Assembly (NCBI RefSeq): GCF_016899725.1
Contig: NZ_JACLYU010000009.1
Location: 1-64,000 of the forward strand
Direction: 5' to 3'
Source: Bifidobacterium pullorum subsp. saeculare
Lineage (GTDB): Bacteria > Actinomycetota > Actinomycetes > Actinomycetales > Bifidobacteriaceae
DNA: 64,000 nt
In this document: piece by piece, positions 19,031 through 29,952 of the stretch
How the letters are laid out: each line of letters begins with the position of its first letter
Numbering within the stretch: the first letter of the stretch is position 1
Program-made: the position numbers and the translations under genes
Notes under the pieces: generated by a model
Told to the model about the DNA's origin: nothing
Databases searched by the model: none
The model's input: the letters and a program-made list of their open reading frames with translations, nothing else

Positions 19031-20104
19031 TCACTTCATGTTCTTGACCCGCCTGTCGTAGACCTGTTTCTCCAGCAGCCTCAGCGTCCGGGTGACGGCG
19101 CAGTGGAGGCGCTGGGCGGGCGTCAGACGGGCGAGCAGGGCGGCGAGCTCGGCGCGGTCGTCGTCATGCTGGCGGCGGTTGGCGGGGTCGTCGAAGTCGG
19201 GGGCGGTCCTCTCCTCGGCCAACGCGCCCACTGCGGTGTAGTAACTGCGCCCCGGCCGCACCCCATGCTCCAGGCAGAGGCGGAAGTTCGCGGCGCCGGC
19301 GGCGAAGTTGTCATGGTAGAAGCCGAAGCTGCGCTGCTTATGCGTCACGGAACCGGGGGACTGGAGCCAGTTGTATAGGCTCACGTCGATGTCTGCCACC
19401 TTGTCCATGCGCAGGTAGAGCTTGCCGGCCACCATCACGTCCTGCGCATACATGCCCTCGGGGAACCGAACCCCATCCCACAGCTCGGCGCGGTACAGGC
19501 GGCACCAGTTCGCCTCGTTGAAGTAGCGGGCCTCGGTGTTGCGGCCAAGCCGGTCGCCGATCAGCCGCAGCGACTTGCAGAACACGGTCTGGTAGGCGGC
19601 CAGCGGATGGCGGAACACCGTCACGCTTCGCGGGTCGGCGGCGCCCACGGCGGCCTCGCGGGCTACTGTATCCAGCGTGGAGACACCGAACTGGCGCCAG
19701 CGGGCCTTGCTCATATCCGCACCCGTGTTCACCAGCGCCTTGAGCAACAGTTCGATGTTGCGGCGGTCGAGGATGTCGTCGTTGTCGGCGAAGGCGATGA
19801 ACTCGCCATGCGCGGCGTCGAGACCGGCGTTCTGCGCCTTCGCGATGCCGCCATTGGCCTGGTGGATCACCGTGACGCGGCTGTCGCGGGCGGCGTAGTC
19901 GTCACAGATGGCGGGGCTGGCGTCGGTGGCGCCGTCGTCGACGAGGATGACCTCCAGATTGCCGTAGGACTGCCCCAGGATCGAGTCGACGCAATGGCGC
20001 AGGAACTGCTCGGCGTTGTACACCGGCACGATGATGGAGACGAGCGGCTCTGCCGCATCGTTGGCGTGGCTGCCGGGGATGAAAGGGGTGGTGGTGCTGT
20101 TCAT
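19031..20104 (-). CDS. GT2 glycosyltransferase
   Basis: A 357-residue cytoplasmic family 2 transferase with the GT-A core VSIIVPVYNAEQFLRHCVDS at about residue 23, EVILVDDGATDAS, NGGIAKAQNAGLDAAHG and the metal-binding FADNDDILD near residue 110. The EpsH/WcaA-like layout suggests it adds one sugar to a growing surface glycan, with the donor sugar unknown. The ATG at 20104 was chosen over an in-frame ATG at 20182 because it leaves only a short tail before the GT-A strand. It has no operon partner: both neighbours are convergent or divergent. The 20105-20363 gap holds no other gene. Confidence 0.9.
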   Translation of the reverse strand: MNSTTTPFIPGSHANDAAEPLVSIIVPVYNAEQFLRHCVDSILGQSYGNLEVILVDDGATDASPAICDDYAARDSRVTVIHQANGGIAKAQNAGLDAAHGEFIAFADNDDILDRRNIELLLKALVNTGADMSKARWRQFGVSTLDTVAREAAVGAADPRSVTVFRHPLAAYQTVFCKSLRLIGDRLGRNTEARYFNEANWCRLYRAELWDGVRFPEGMYAQDVMVAGKLYLRMDKVADIDVSLYNWLQSPGSVTHKQRSFGFYHDNFAAGAANFRLCLEHGVRPGRSYYTAVGALAEERTAPDFDDPANRRQHDDDRAELAALLARLTPAQRLHCAVTRTLRLLEKQVYDRRVKNMK

Positions 20105-20258
20105 GATGGCGCTTCTGTGGTGTGGGTGTGCGCGGCGCGCACGGGTGGGGACGGGTATGGGCGGACTGCTCCAGTATGGCACAAAGCCCGTTGGACGGTT
20201 TCGTTCTGATCTGCCGTCCGGTCCGAGGACGTTCTTTCCGCACGGCTGCGCAACATGA

Positions 20259-21569
<1,311 letters not shown>

Positions 21570-21661
21570 GCACAGCCCGCTGAGCGCGCCCGGCGACGCG
21601 GCGCGGCCCGCGACAGGCGGTCCGCGGCCCGCGCCGGCGGACCCGTGGTCGGCACGGATTG

Positions 21662-21667
21662 TATGGT
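21662..21667 (+). promoter_or_regulatory. Candidate -10 box (TATGGT) for the GlfT-like gene
   Basis: TATGGT lies 7 nt before the ATG at 21675. A GGAGG is also present but only 2 nt from the ATG, which is too close for usual initiation, so a leaderless start is favoured. Confidence 0.4.
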
Positions 21668-21674
21668 GGAGGAT

Positions 21675-22709
21675 ATGACTGACAGGAAGAGCCCCGTCGC
21701 GGCCGACGCGTCCGCTGACGCTACCATCGAGAAGCTGGCCATTGTCGTCGTCACCTATAAGCGGCAGCAGCTGCTGGGTAGGCTGTTCGCATCCCTGCTC
21801 GCGCTGGAGCAGGCCCCGTGGCGCATCGTGGTCGTGGACAACGAGCACAGCGATGAGACTGCCGCGATGGTCAGCGATTTCTCCGCCGCGGTCGCCGGCC
21901 GCTGGGGCGCCACCGAGACCGACGCGGCCGGCGGCACCGCCCGCGTCGTCTACGCGCCACAGACCGACAACCTCGGCGGCGCGGGCGGGTTCTCCGCCGG
22001 CGTGGGCAAGGCCTACGACCTCGGCGCCGAATGGTTCTGGGTCATGGACGACGACGTCGCCGTGCTCCCCGACGCCATCGCCAAGCTCGCCAAATGGACG
22101 CCCCATCACGACGTGATCCAGGGCTCCCGCCTCGATTACGACGACGGCCCCTTCTACTGGCAGTACGACTTCATCGTGCCCCTGGGCATCCCGAACCCCA
22201 TCGCCCCGGCCGCGTTCGGCCCGTCCGGCTACCGCGTGATGGACACGCTGTGCTTCGAGGGCGGTCTGTTCCGCCGGCGCATCGTCGAGCAGATCGGCCT
22301 GCCGGACCCGCGCTTCTTCATCTACTGGGACGACACCATGTACGGCTATCTGGCCAGCAAAGTCACCAATCCCATCATCGTGCCCGACGTCATCCTGCGC
22401 CGCACGCGTGAGATCGGCAACTGGGACATCGCCGGCTTACGCCAGCTCAACTCCACGTCGGATATGAACCGCTACCATATCCTGCGCAACCGCGGCTACA
22501 TGGCCCGCTACTTCATGGTGCACGGCGATTTCCGCCCGTTCCTGTTCGGCGTCGGCACCCTCGCCACCATCGCCAAGGAGCTGATCCGTCTGGTGATGGT
22601 GGACCGCGAGCATGTGCGGACCGGCATCGGCCGGATCTTCGAAGGCTGGCGCGACTCGCGCAAGCTGCTGCGCGACCCCGACTGGCAGCCGATGCCCCCG
22701 CTCAAGTGA
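21675..22709 (+). CDS. GT2 galactofuranosyltransferase-like protein (GlfT type)
   Basis: A 344-residue family 2 transferase with LAIVVVTYKRQQLLGRLFAS near residue 20, the NLGGAGGFSAG motif typical of rhamnosyl/galactofuranosyl transferases related to mycobacterial GlfT1, and WVMDDDVAVLP as the metal site. The WDDTMYGYLAS segment near residue 215 is the likely catalytic-base region. The gene lies directly after glf, which would supply its UDP-galactofuranose donor. This context is the main reason for the proposed specificity. An ATG at 21663 is an alternative start. Confidence 0.85.
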   Translation: MTDRKSPVAADASADATIEKLAIVVVTYKRQQLLGRLFASLLALEQAPWRIVVVDNEHSDETAAMVSDFSAAVAGRWGATETDAAGGTARVVYAPQTDNLGGAGGFSAGVGKAYDLGAEWFWVMDDDVAVLPDAIAKLAKWTPHHDVIQGSRLDYDDGPFYWQYDFIVPLGIPNPIAPAAFGPSGYRVMDTLCFEGGLFRRRIVEQIGLPDPRFFIYWDDTMYGYLASKVTNPIIVPDVILRRTREIGNWDIAGLRQLNSTSDMNRYHILRNRGYMARYFMVHGDFRPFLFGVGTLATIAKELIRLVMVDREHVRTGIGRIFEGWRDSRKLLRDPDWQPMPPLK

Positions 22710-22723
22710 GCGGGCGGCGCGCA

Positions 22724-23737
22724 TCAGGCGTAGATGTTGCGCGCCTTCATATCCTCCGGCAGCCCCTCGAGGAGCGTGGCCACGGAGCCCTCCTCGAACA
22801 CGGAGCGGATGCCGGCGGCCAGCAACGGCGCGACGGACAGCACCGTCATATTCGGCAGGCGCTTCTCCTCGGGCACGGGCACGGTGTCGGTCACCACGAT
22901 CTCGCGCGCCCCGCACTCGCGCAGACGCTCAATGGCCGGGCCGGAGAACAGGCCGTGCGTGGCCACCAGCGTGACGGACTTCGCGCCGGCGTCGCGCAGC
23001 GTGCGCACCGCCTCGCAGATCGTGCCGGCGGTGTCAATCATGTCGTCCACCACCACGCAGTCGCGGCCGTCCACGTCGCCGATGATGCCATGCGCCTCGG
23101 CATGGTTCGGGCGCGTGATGTCGCGCTGCTTGTGGATGAACGCCAGCGGCAGGTTGCCCAGCTTGGCGGCCCAGCGCTCGGACACCTTGATGCGGCCGGC
23201 GTCGGGGGAGACGATGGTCGTGTTCTCCAGCGGCATGCTGCCGCGCACGTAGTCGATCAGGATCGGGGTGGCGGTGAGGTGGTCGACTGGCCCGTCGAAG
23301 AAGCCCTGCTCCTGGGAGGCGTGCAGGTCCACGGTCACGATGCGGTCGGCGCCGGCGGTGCGGAACAGGTCGAAGATCAGGCGCGCGGTGATCGGCTCGC
23401 GGCCCTGGTGCTTCTTGTCCTGGCGGGAGTAGCCGAGGAACGGGGCCACCACGGTGATGGAGCGGGCGGAGGCGCGCTTCAGCGCATCCACCATGATGAG
23501 CTGCTCCATGATCCACTCGTTGATGTCGCCGGAATGGCACTGCAGCGCGAACACGTCGGCGCCGCGCACCGGCTGCGCGAAGCGTACGTACATCTCGCCG
23601 TTGGCGAAGTCATAGGCGGTGGTCTCGAACACGTCGACGCCGAGGAACCTGGCGGTTTCCTGCGCCAGCTCGGGGTAGGCGCGTCCGGTCACCAATGCGA
23701 GACGCTTGTCCGGGGTTCCTTCGAGCACTGCCGACAT
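22724..23737 (-). CDS. prs: Ribose-phosphate pyrophosphokinase
   Basis: Makes phosphoribosyl pyrophosphate from ribose 5-phosphate and ATP for nucleotide, histidine and tryptophan synthesis. Visible motifs are VDLHASQEQGFFD, VSPDAGRIKVSERWA and the PRPP-binding loop CVVVDDMIDTAGTICEA near residue 230. The length of 337 residues is slightly above the usual 315-325. The start at 23737 (MSAVLEGTPDKRLALVTG) is chosen because the family N-terminus begins there. The frame runs upstream without a better ribosome site, and AGGTGG lies about 9 nt before this ATG. Confidence 0.97.
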   Translation of the reverse strand: MSAVLEGTPDKRLALVTGRAYPELAQETARFLGVDVFETTAYDFANGEMYVRFAQPVRGADVFALQCHSGDINEWIMEQLIMVDALKRASARSITVVAPFLGYSRQDKKHQGREPITARLIFDLFRTAGADRIVTVDLHASQEQGFFDGPVDHLTATPILIDYVRGSMPLENTTIVSPDAGRIKVSERWAAKLGNLPLAFIHKQRDITRPNHAEAHGIIGDVDGRDCVVVDDMIDTAGTICEAVRTLRDAGAKSVTLVATHGLFSGPAIERLRECGAREIVVTDTVPVPEEKRLPNMTVLSVAPLLAAGIRSVFEEGSVATLLEGLPEDMKARNIYA

Positions 23738-23875
23738 AACCGCTGATCCACCTTTTCCTCGAGCCGTGATGATCTGAGCCGCCGATGGGCCGCCTACCAG
23801 TGTAACGGCATCGCTGGTCGGGACACGTCGCCGCGGGCGGTCCCCGCCGCACACGGCGACGGGGACCACGACCCG

Positions 23876-26800
23876 TCAGTAGTAGCTGCTGTTGAGGTCC
23901 ACCGTCACCTTGTTGCCGTCGATGGTGTAGGTGCCGTAGCACTCGAAGCTGTCCTCGTCGCTGTCCGGCTCCCAGGTGTCGTCCCAGTTCTTGCGGTCGT
24001 AGGTGACCTTGGCCGTGCCGCTGCTGGCGCTGAACGAGCCGCTGAGATCCACGTCGGTCACCTTGGGGTATTTGGTGATGCTCCACGAGTAGTTGCGGTA
24101 GTACTCGTCGCTCCAGCGGTAGGTGGAGAACGGGCATCCCTCCGGCTCGGCTTCGGTGGATTCGGCGCAGGTGTCAAGCTTGGACTTGACCTGGTCCCCG
24201 ATGGCCTGGGTGAGCGCGTCGGTGGGCTTCGCGCGCAGGTCGACGCTCACGCCGTCGGCGATGGTCGCTGCCTGCGCCTTCTGGCTTTCCGCGGTGTAGT
24301 ACTTTGACTTCGTCGCGGTGACCTGGTAGGCGCCCGGGTACACCTTGAACGTCCAGCTGAAGCTGGAGCCCGTCGACTCGCCGCCCGCGGCATTGGTCTT
24401 GTCCAGATCCACGCCGTTGATGGAGACGCCGGTCACCTCGTCGGGTGCGGAGACGGTCAGGGTGCTGGTCAGCGGCGTGACGACGCCCCAGTCCTTGAAC
24501 ACCAGGAACTTCGGGCCGTTCGACGCCACCGTGAGCGAGCCGGTGTACTGCTTGCCGCCGAGCACATAGCGGATCTGCGCGGTGGCCGAGCCGCCGTCGA
24601 TGGAGACCTTGGTGACCTCCGGGTTGGAGATGGTGGCGCCGTCCTTCGCGGCCGCGTCGTCGAGCAGCTTGGATTCCTTGTCCGTCGTCTGCGGGTTCAC
24701 CAGCTTGGTCGCCTGGCTCCAGCGGCCGCCGGCGATGGCCTCCAGATACTCCTGGACCGCCGTCTTCGGGCTGAACACCGTGGCGCCGAGCACACCCCAG
24801 AGGATGGCGAGCAGCGCGACGACGCCCGCGACGGCGCCGCCGATGATGAGACCGCGCTTGGTGGAGGCCTTCATCGGCTGGTGCGGGACTGCCGCCGGGG
24901 GCACGGCCATCGCCATGGTGGGTTGTATGGGCTGCGTGGGTTGCGCGGGCTGCGTGGGTGCCGTGAAGAGCTGGGTGGGTTGCTGGGACGGCTGCGCCGG
25001 CGGGGCGGCGGCGCCTTGCGCGCCGTCCGGCACCGGAGCCGCGGCGGCCGGCGTACCCGCTGCCGGCTGCGCCTGGGCCTGCGCCGGCTGGGCGGCCCAG
25101 GCCAGCGGCGGCTGCACGCAGCCGCCGGCGACGATCTTCCACATCGGCGCCACCAGATGCGGGCCGAAGGTGTTCGCCACCACTTCCACGATGAACATCC
25201 ACAACGCCACGACCAGGCAGGTCCACAGCGCCGGGCGGACGTCCGCCGCCGAGGACGAGCCGCCGTAAGAGGCGCGCATGCCGCAGAACAGTCCGGTGAA
25301 CACCAGCCAGGCCACGCCGGCGGTCAGCGGCGACTTCCAAGAGTTCTGCCAGCCGCCCTTGGACGGGTCATACATCGCGCGGGCGCTCAGGCGCAGCGCC
25401 ACATAGCACGTGGCCACCAGGAACAGCAGCACGCCCACCCACAGCGCCCACTGGCTGGCCATGTTGGGGGAGAACAGCGACATGGTGAGGACGGAGTCGC
25501 TGCCAGCTCTCATGGTGATGCCACCGAAGCAGGTCATCGCCATGATCCACGTGCCCATCCACGGGAACAGTACCGGCAGCAGCAGGACGACCGTCGCCTG
25601 ATGGGACTGCGCGGCCAGGATGATAAGCACCACCAGCAGCAGCACCGTGTACAGCGCCGCGTACACCAGCGCCGCCTCCACCACCGTGCGCACGAACCCA
25701 CGCGCGCGGTGCAGCCAGCGCCAGAAGCTCATGAACACATTCGAGCCGTCCGGCGCCGCGGAGGCGAGGAAGCACCCCGCCGCCGCGCCCAGGCCGGAAG
25801 CCAGGAACGCTGAGAAGAAGGTGCCGAACGTGGCTCCGGACAGCACCGCGGAGGCGCCCATGCCGTACATGCCGGCGCTGAGCGTGGCACGGCCGATCAA
25901 CGCCAGCACCAGATAGGCGACGCCTCCCAGCGCGCCCACGATGACGGCGCTGGCCACGCCGGTCCAGCGCCAGCGCATCGCATGCCGCCGGGCGAACCAG
26001 AACGCGCCGAATGCGGCGCCCGCGAACAGTGCCGCGCCGGCCAGGCCCAGACCGAGCGAGAACTCCATCGAGGTCGAGGCATCCTGCCCGAATCCCTCCG
26101 CTGAGGCTGCGACGCTGAGCGAGCCGGCCGAAGTGAGCGTGAGCATGATCACGATGAGCTGCAGGAAGTTCGGGGCGGAGGATTCCACCGAGCCGAGCAC
26201 GCCGGACAGCGTGCCCATGCCGGGAACGGAGGACATCAGCGATGACCCGGCCTGCGCGAAGACGGCAGTCAGCGCCGCTGCGCTGATGATGGCCGCGACC
26301 ACGGCCGCCGCCATACCCAGGCCGAGCGAGACGCCGATGGTCTGCCAGGTGCGGCCGTCCTTGAGGTCCGCGCCGAGCTGCTCGAGCTCAGGATTGGGTT
26401 TGGGCGCGGCGGGCGCGCCGGGCATGACGGGCGCGCCGGCCTGGCCGGGCATGCCGGGTTGGCCGGGCTGGGCAGGTTGGGCAGGTTGGCCGGGCATACC
26501 GGGCTGATCAGGTTGAGCCATGTCCGTGGCTGGCAGGGTCGTCGCATCCGGCGGGGCGGCGGCGTCGGCCGTGGTCGGGATGACGATGGTCGGCTGGGCG
26601 CTCGCGGGCTCCGCGTCGGCGGGACGCGGCAGCGCCTCGGTCGGCGTCTCCTGCGTCATCGTGTCGGCAGGGGCCGGGGCCACATCGGTGGCGGCCGCGG
26701 GCTCCGTGTCGGTGGTGACCGCGGCCATGTCGGCGGCTGGGATATCCGGTGTTTCCGGGGCCGCCTCCGGCTCCGGAGCCGCTGCGATCGGTTCCATAGC

Positions 26801-27037
26801 CGGGGCTGGCTCCGGAACCGCAGGTTGCGCGACGGCCGGAACCTGAGGCTGGGCCGGCACGACGGGCGGCGTCTGGGCCGCTTGGGCCTTGGGCTGCGCG
26901 GCCGGAGCTTGTGCGGTCTGGGCGGCGGGCTGCGCGACGGCAGGCTGCTGGACGGGCGGTCGGACGATTGGATGGCCGCAATGCGTGCAGAACTTGGCGG
27001 TGTCGCTGCATCGCGCCCCGCAATTGGTGCAGAACAT
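23876..27037 (-). CDS. Large zinc-ribbon membrane protein of unknown function
   Basis: A 1053-residue protein. The N-terminus MFCTNCGARCSDTAKFC has CxxC...CxxC knuckles of a zinc ribbon (residues 3-22). Residues 30-225 are Pro/Ala/Gln-rich and probably disordered. Roughly eight hydrophobic segments follow between residues 235 and 650, then a second Pro/Ala/Gln-rich linker, one more membrane span (LIIGGAVAGVVALLAILWGV, about residue 727) and an extracytoplasmic tail of about 300 residues rich in beta-type repeats. The span plus tail recalls TcaA/YvbJ-type zinc-ribbon proteins of Gram-positives, which sense or protect against wall-active compounds, but the extra membrane block is unusual. It is divergent from a second zinc-ribbon gene. 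The function is unknown. Confidence 0.8.
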   Translation of the reverse strand: MFCTNCGARCSDTAKFCTHCGHPIVRPPVQQPAVAQPAAQTAQAPAAQPKAQAAQTPPVVPAQPQVPAVAQPAVPEPAPAMEPIAAAPEPEAAPETPDIPAADMAAVTTDTEPAAATDVAPAPADTMTQETPTEALPRPADAEPASAQPTIVIPTTADAAAPPDATTLPATDMAQPDQPGMPGQPAQPAQPGQPGMPGQAGAPVMPGAPAAPKPNPELEQLGADLKDGRTWQTIGVSLGLGMAAAVVAAIISAAALTAVFAQAGSSLMSSVPGMGTLSGVLGSVESSAPNFLQLIVIMLTLTSAGSLSVAASAEGFGQDASTSMEFSLGLGLAGAALFAGAAFGAFWFARRHAMRWRWTGVASAVIVGALGGVAYLVLALIGRATLSAGMYGMGASAVLSGATFGTFFSAFLASGLGAAAGCFLASAAPDGSNVFMSFWRWLHRARGFVRTVVEAALVYAALYTVLLLVVLIILAAQSHQATVVLLLPVLFPWMGTWIMAMTCFGGITMRAGSDSVLTMSLFSPNMASQWALWVGVLLFLVATCYVALRLSARAMYDPSKGGWQNSWKSPLTAGVAWLVFTGLFCGMRASYGGSSSAADVRPALWTCLVVALWMFIVEVVANTFGPHLVAPMWKIVAGGCVQPPLAWAAQPAQAQAQPAAGTPAAAAPVPDGAQGAAAPPAQPSQQPTQLFTAPTQPAQPTQPIQPTMAMAVPPAAVPHQPMKASTKRGLIIGGAVAGVVALLAILWGVLGATVFSPKTAVQEYLEAIAGGRWSQATKLVNPQTTDKESKLLDDAAAKDGATISNPEVTKVSIDGGSATAQIRYVLGGKQYTGSLTVASNGPKFLVFKDWGVVTPLTSTLTVSAPDEVTGVSINGVDLDKTNAAGGESTGSSFSWTFKVYPGAYQVTATKSKYYTAESQKAQAATIADGVSVDLRAKPTDALTQAIGDQVKSKLDTCAESTEAEPEGCPFSTYRWSDEYYRNYSWSITKYPKVTDVDLSGSFSASSGTAKVTYDRKNWDDTWEPDSDEDSFECYGTYTIDGNKVTVDLNSSYY

Positions 27038-27079
27038 GGTGTGCTCCTTCTTCTCGGCGTCTCACTACGCCGTGGGACT

Positions 27080-27094
27080 GTTACCCATGGTAAC
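27080..27094. promoter_or_regulatory. Palindrome GTTACC-CAT-GGTAAC in the divergent zinc-ribbon promoter region
   Basis: A perfect 6-bp inverted repeat with a 3-nt centre, 43 nt from the start of the minus-strand gene and 102 nt from the plus-strand gene. It is a candidate operator shared by both. No regulator gene is adjacent. Confidence 0.35.
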
Positions 27095-27140
27095 CCGGAT
27101 GCTGTTTCCGGGAGGCGAAGACATGCGCAACGGCAGCGGC

Positions 27141-27146
27141 TAGACT
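27141..27146 (+). promoter_or_regulatory. Candidate -10 box (TAGACT)
   Basis: TAGACT lies 50 nt before the ATG of the smaller zinc-ribbon gene, which also has a strong AGGAGGAGG ribosome site, so this would be a leadered transcript. Confidence 0.45.
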
Positions 27147-27196
27147 GGAAGCACAACGACGTGAGAGAAGCGTTCCGGCAAGGAGGAGGGGCAGCG

Positions 27197-28381
27197 ATGT
27201 GGTGTCCTCAATGTGGCAACAAACTCGGCGATGACGATAAGTTCTGCGGGGTCTGCGGCTGTCCGCGCCCCGTCGAGGACGACGCCTCCGCCCCGGCCGT
27301 CCCAGCCGCGGATGCCTCCGGCGGAACGGCAGCACCCACGCAGCCCGCCCAGCCGGGGTCGATTCCGCCGGTCCAACCCGTCATGCCTGTCCCGGAGCAG
27401 TCCGTGGCCGACCAGCCGGAGCCGCCGCATGGGAAGCGGACCCGGACCATCGTGCTCGTCGTCGTGGCCGTCGTGGCGGCGCTGGCCATCGCCGCGGCCG
27501 GCGTCGGCATCTGGTGGTTCACCTCGCACCGTGGCGCCGCCCCGGCCAGCGACGGGGTCGTCGCCACCCACGCCGGCAAAGACGCCGGCAAGGCGTCGGC
27601 CAAGGACGGCGCCGGCGCCGAGAAGGAAGGCGGCAAGGAGCGGAAGGCGGCCTGCGTGGCCGTGCCCGACGCCGAACTCGGCTCCGTGGACCGCAGCGGC
27701 GAGAACCTCATCGGCGCGTTCACCTTCACCTCGAACTGCGAGGACGGGGACGCGGCCTACGCGGCCAAGGACGTGCAGGTCACTGTCAAGGACGGCGACG
27801 TGGTTGCGGCCGCCGTCTTCGACTTCTCGAAGCACCCCATCGCGTTCCAGGACGGCGAGGCCATCGTCAAACTCGCCTTCAACGCCTCCCAGCACTGGCG
27901 TCCCTCCAGCCAGATCGACGCGGACGACGCCGAGGTGGTCGTGCAGGGCCGGCAGACCCCGCAGAGCCAACCCGCGGCGGGCGCGGCGGGCGCGCTCGGC
28001 GGCGCGGACATCGCGAAGAACTCGGCCGAGCGCTACGCGCAGACCGCGCTCCAATGGCAGACCAGCCACGACTCGTCGAAGGCATCGGACTTCTACTCCA
28101 CCTACACCACGCAGCTGTCGAGCAAGAAGTTCGGCATGCAGGTGGAGGGCAAGACCTGGGGCTACGCGGACATCTACCGGCAGTTCCTCACGTGCAAGTC
28201 CAAGCATCCCAACGCACTGCTCGTGTGGAGCGGCGACTGGCCCACCTACACGAAGACGAACACCGGCGACTACTACGTGATCCTCTCCGGCGAGCCCTTC
28301 GACACCACGGAGGCGGCCAACGGGTGGTGCTCGGCCAACGGGTACACGAGCAACGACTGCCTGCCGGTGGACCTCCAGTGA
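27197..28381 (+). CDS. Zinc-ribbon, single-span membrane protein
   Basis: A 394-residue protein whose N-terminus MWCPQCGNKLGDDDKFCGVC carries two CxxC pairs of a zinc ribbon. A Pro/Ala/Gln-rich linker (residues 30-75), a basic HGKRTR and one membrane span (IVLVVVAVVAALAIAAAGVGI, about residues 84-104) follow. The rest is outside: an Ala/Lys/Gly-rich stretch, a domain with a Cys pair (AACVAVPDAELG and TSNCEDGD), and a C-terminal part with WGYADIYRQFLTC and two further Cys that may form disulfides. It shares layout with the divergent larger zinc-ribbon protein. An AGGAGGAGGGG ribosome site fixes the start. The function is unknown. Confidence 0.8.
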   Translation: MWCPQCGNKLGDDDKFCGVCGCPRPVEDDASAPAVPAADASGGTAAPTQPAQPGSIPPVQPVMPVPEQSVADQPEPPHGKRTRTIVLVVVAVVAALAIAAAGVGIWWFTSHRGAAPASDGVVATHAGKDAGKASAKDGAGAEKEGGKERKAACVAVPDAELGSVDRSGENLIGAFTFTSNCEDGDAAYAAKDVQVTVKDGDVVAAAVFDFSKHPIAFQDGEAIVKLAFNASQHWRPSSQIDADDAEVVVQGRQTPQSQPAAGAAGALGGADIAKNSAERYAQTALQWQTSHDSSKASDFYSTYTTQLSSKKFGMQVEGKTWGYADIYRQFLTCKSKHPNALLVWSGDWPTYTKTNTGDYYVILSGEPFDTTEAANGWCSANGYTSNDCLPVDLQ

Positions 28382-28555
28382 GCCACGGGCCTGCGGGCGG
28401 GGCCGGCGGCCGGGCGGCCTGTCGGCGGGCCGACCTATATTGGACAGGTTGCTCGGCGCCGGCGTGTCGCACCGCGTCACCCGTCGCACGGGCATAGCGT
28501 GAACACACTCCTGCCGCGGAACGTCCGCGGCCGACTAGTCCGAAGGAGGTGGGTG

Positions 28556-28852
28556 ATGTCTGCGCATAAGTACGAACTGATGTTCATCGCCGATCCCGAG
28601 CTGGATGAGCGCGGTCTGAAGAAGCTGACCGAGCCGTATCTGGAGCTCGTCACCAAGGAGGGCGGCCAGGTCGATGACCCCGATTACTGGGGCCGTCGCA
28701 AGCTCGCCTATGAGATCGCCGGCAAGACCGAGGGCAACTACGTCGTGGTGACCTACAGCTGCGAGCCCGCGGTGAGCGACGAGCTCGACCGAGTCCTCAA
28801 CCTCAACGAATCCGTGCTCCGCACGAAGATCCTTCGCAAGGACGCCAAGTAA
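28556..28852 (+). CDS. rpsF: 30S ribosomal protein S6
   Basis: A 98-residue protein that binds S18 on the 30S platform. The sequence YELMFIADPELDERGLKKL and the central DYWGRRKLAYEIAGKTEGNYVV region are typical of actinobacterial S6. The ATG at 28556 is preceded by AAGGAGGT at a good distance. An ATG 19 codons upstream in the same frame lacks these features. It is the first gene of the conserved rpsF-ssb-rpsR-rplI operon. Confidence 0.98.
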   Translation: MSAHKYELMFIADPELDERGLKKLTEPYLELVTKEGGQVDDPDYWGRRKLAYEIAGKTEGNYVVVTYSCEPAVSDELDRVLNLNESVLRTKILRKDAK

Positions 28853-28980
28853 GCCGACGCATGGTCGGCGCATAGCCGACGCGTGGGCGGCGTCCGCACG
28901 GCTGTCCGCCAAGTGCGGGCGGCCCGGGCCCCGGCCGGGGCAGGCAACCAACGCCAACGAAACGTAAGAAGGTAAGTGTC

Positions 28981-29628
28981 ATGGCAGGCGAGACGACGAT
29001 CACCATCGTGGGCAACCTCACGGCTGACCCCGAGCTTCGCACGATCGGCAGCGGCGCGACGGTGGCGAGCTTCACCATCGCATCCACCCCGCGCGTGCGC
29101 AACGCCAGCACCGGCCAGTGGGAGGACGGCCAGGCGCTGTTCATGCGGTGCTCCGCATGGCGCGATCTGGCGGACCACTGCGCCGCGAGCCTGACCAAGG
29201 GCATGCGCGTCATCGCGCAGGGCCGTCTCCAGCAGCGCTCCTATCAGGCGCAGGACGGCTCCAACCGCACCGTCGTGGAGATGCAGGTCGACGAGATCGG
29301 CCCCTCGCTGCGCTACGCCACCGCGCAGGTGCAGCGTCAGTCCCGCGCCGACGGCGGTTTCGTGGGCGGCACCCGCGCCCAGCAGGGCAACGGTGGCTTC
29401 GGCGGCTACTCCGGTGGCGCCGGCTATCAGGGCGGCGCCGGGTATTCCGGTGGCGCCGGCTACCAGGGTGGCGCGCCCGCCCAGCAGGCCCTGGCCCCCG
29501 CGGCTCCGGCCGCCCCGGCCGCACCGGCCGCCGATCCGTGGAGCGCCCCGGCCTCGTCCGGCAACAGCTTCGGCTCGTTCGGCTCCTCCTCCGACTTCGG
29601 CGGGGACGGCGACGAGCCCGAGTTCTGA
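28981..29628 (+). CDS. ssb: Single-stranded DNA-binding protein
   Basis: A 215-residue SSB. Residues 1 to about 115 are the OB fold ([52 protein letters not shown]). The linker is Gly-rich with repeated [11 protein letters not shown] units, then Ala/Pro-rich. The acidic tip ends DEPEF rather than the common DDDIPF/DEPPF, but keeps the acidic-hydrophobic character needed to recruit partner proteins. The position between rpsF and rpsR is the canonical replication/ribosome operon order. Confidence 0.97.
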   Translation: MAGETTITIVGNLTADPELRTIGSGATVASFTIASTPRVRNASTGQWEDGQALFMRCSAWRDLADHCAASLTKGMRVIAQGRLQQRSYQAQDGSNRTVVEMQVDEIGPSLRYATAQVQRQSRADGGFVGGTRAQQGNGGFGGYSGGAGYQGGAGYSGGAGYQGGAPAQQALAPAAPAAPAAPAADPWSAPASSGNSFGSFGSSSDFGGDGDEPEF

Positions 29629-29684
29629 GCCCCGCGCGGCAGCGCGAAGAACAACAGTTTCCAGACATTCATAAGGAGAACATC

Positions 29685-29933
29685 ATGGCAAGGAAGCGTC
29701 CGCAGGCGCCCATCAAGCCGTTCAAGAAGAAGCCGAACCCGCTGAAGGCGGCCAAGGTCACCGAGATCGATTACAAGGACGTCGCGCTGCTGCGCAAGTT
29801 CATCTCCGACCGTGGCAAGATCCGCTCCCGCCGCATCACCGGCGTGACCGTCCAGGAGCAGCGCGAGATCTCGAAGGCGATCAAGAACGCCCGCGAGATG
29901 GCTCTGCTGCCGTACGCCACCTCGGGCCGCTGA
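29685..29933 (+). CDS. rpsR: 30S ribosomal protein S18
   Basis: An 82-residue basic protein with [20 protein letters not shown] and the conserved [20 protein letters not shown], the S18 core that pairs with S6. AAGGAG lies 7 nt before the ATG. It has no zinc-ligand Cys cluster, so it is the Cys-free form. Confidence 0.98.
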   Translation: MARKRPQAPIKPFKKKPNPLKAAKVTEIDYKDVALLRKFISDRGKIRSRRITGVTVQEQREISKAIKNAREMALLPYATSGR

Positions 29934-29952
29934 GTTTAGGGAGGAACGCATC

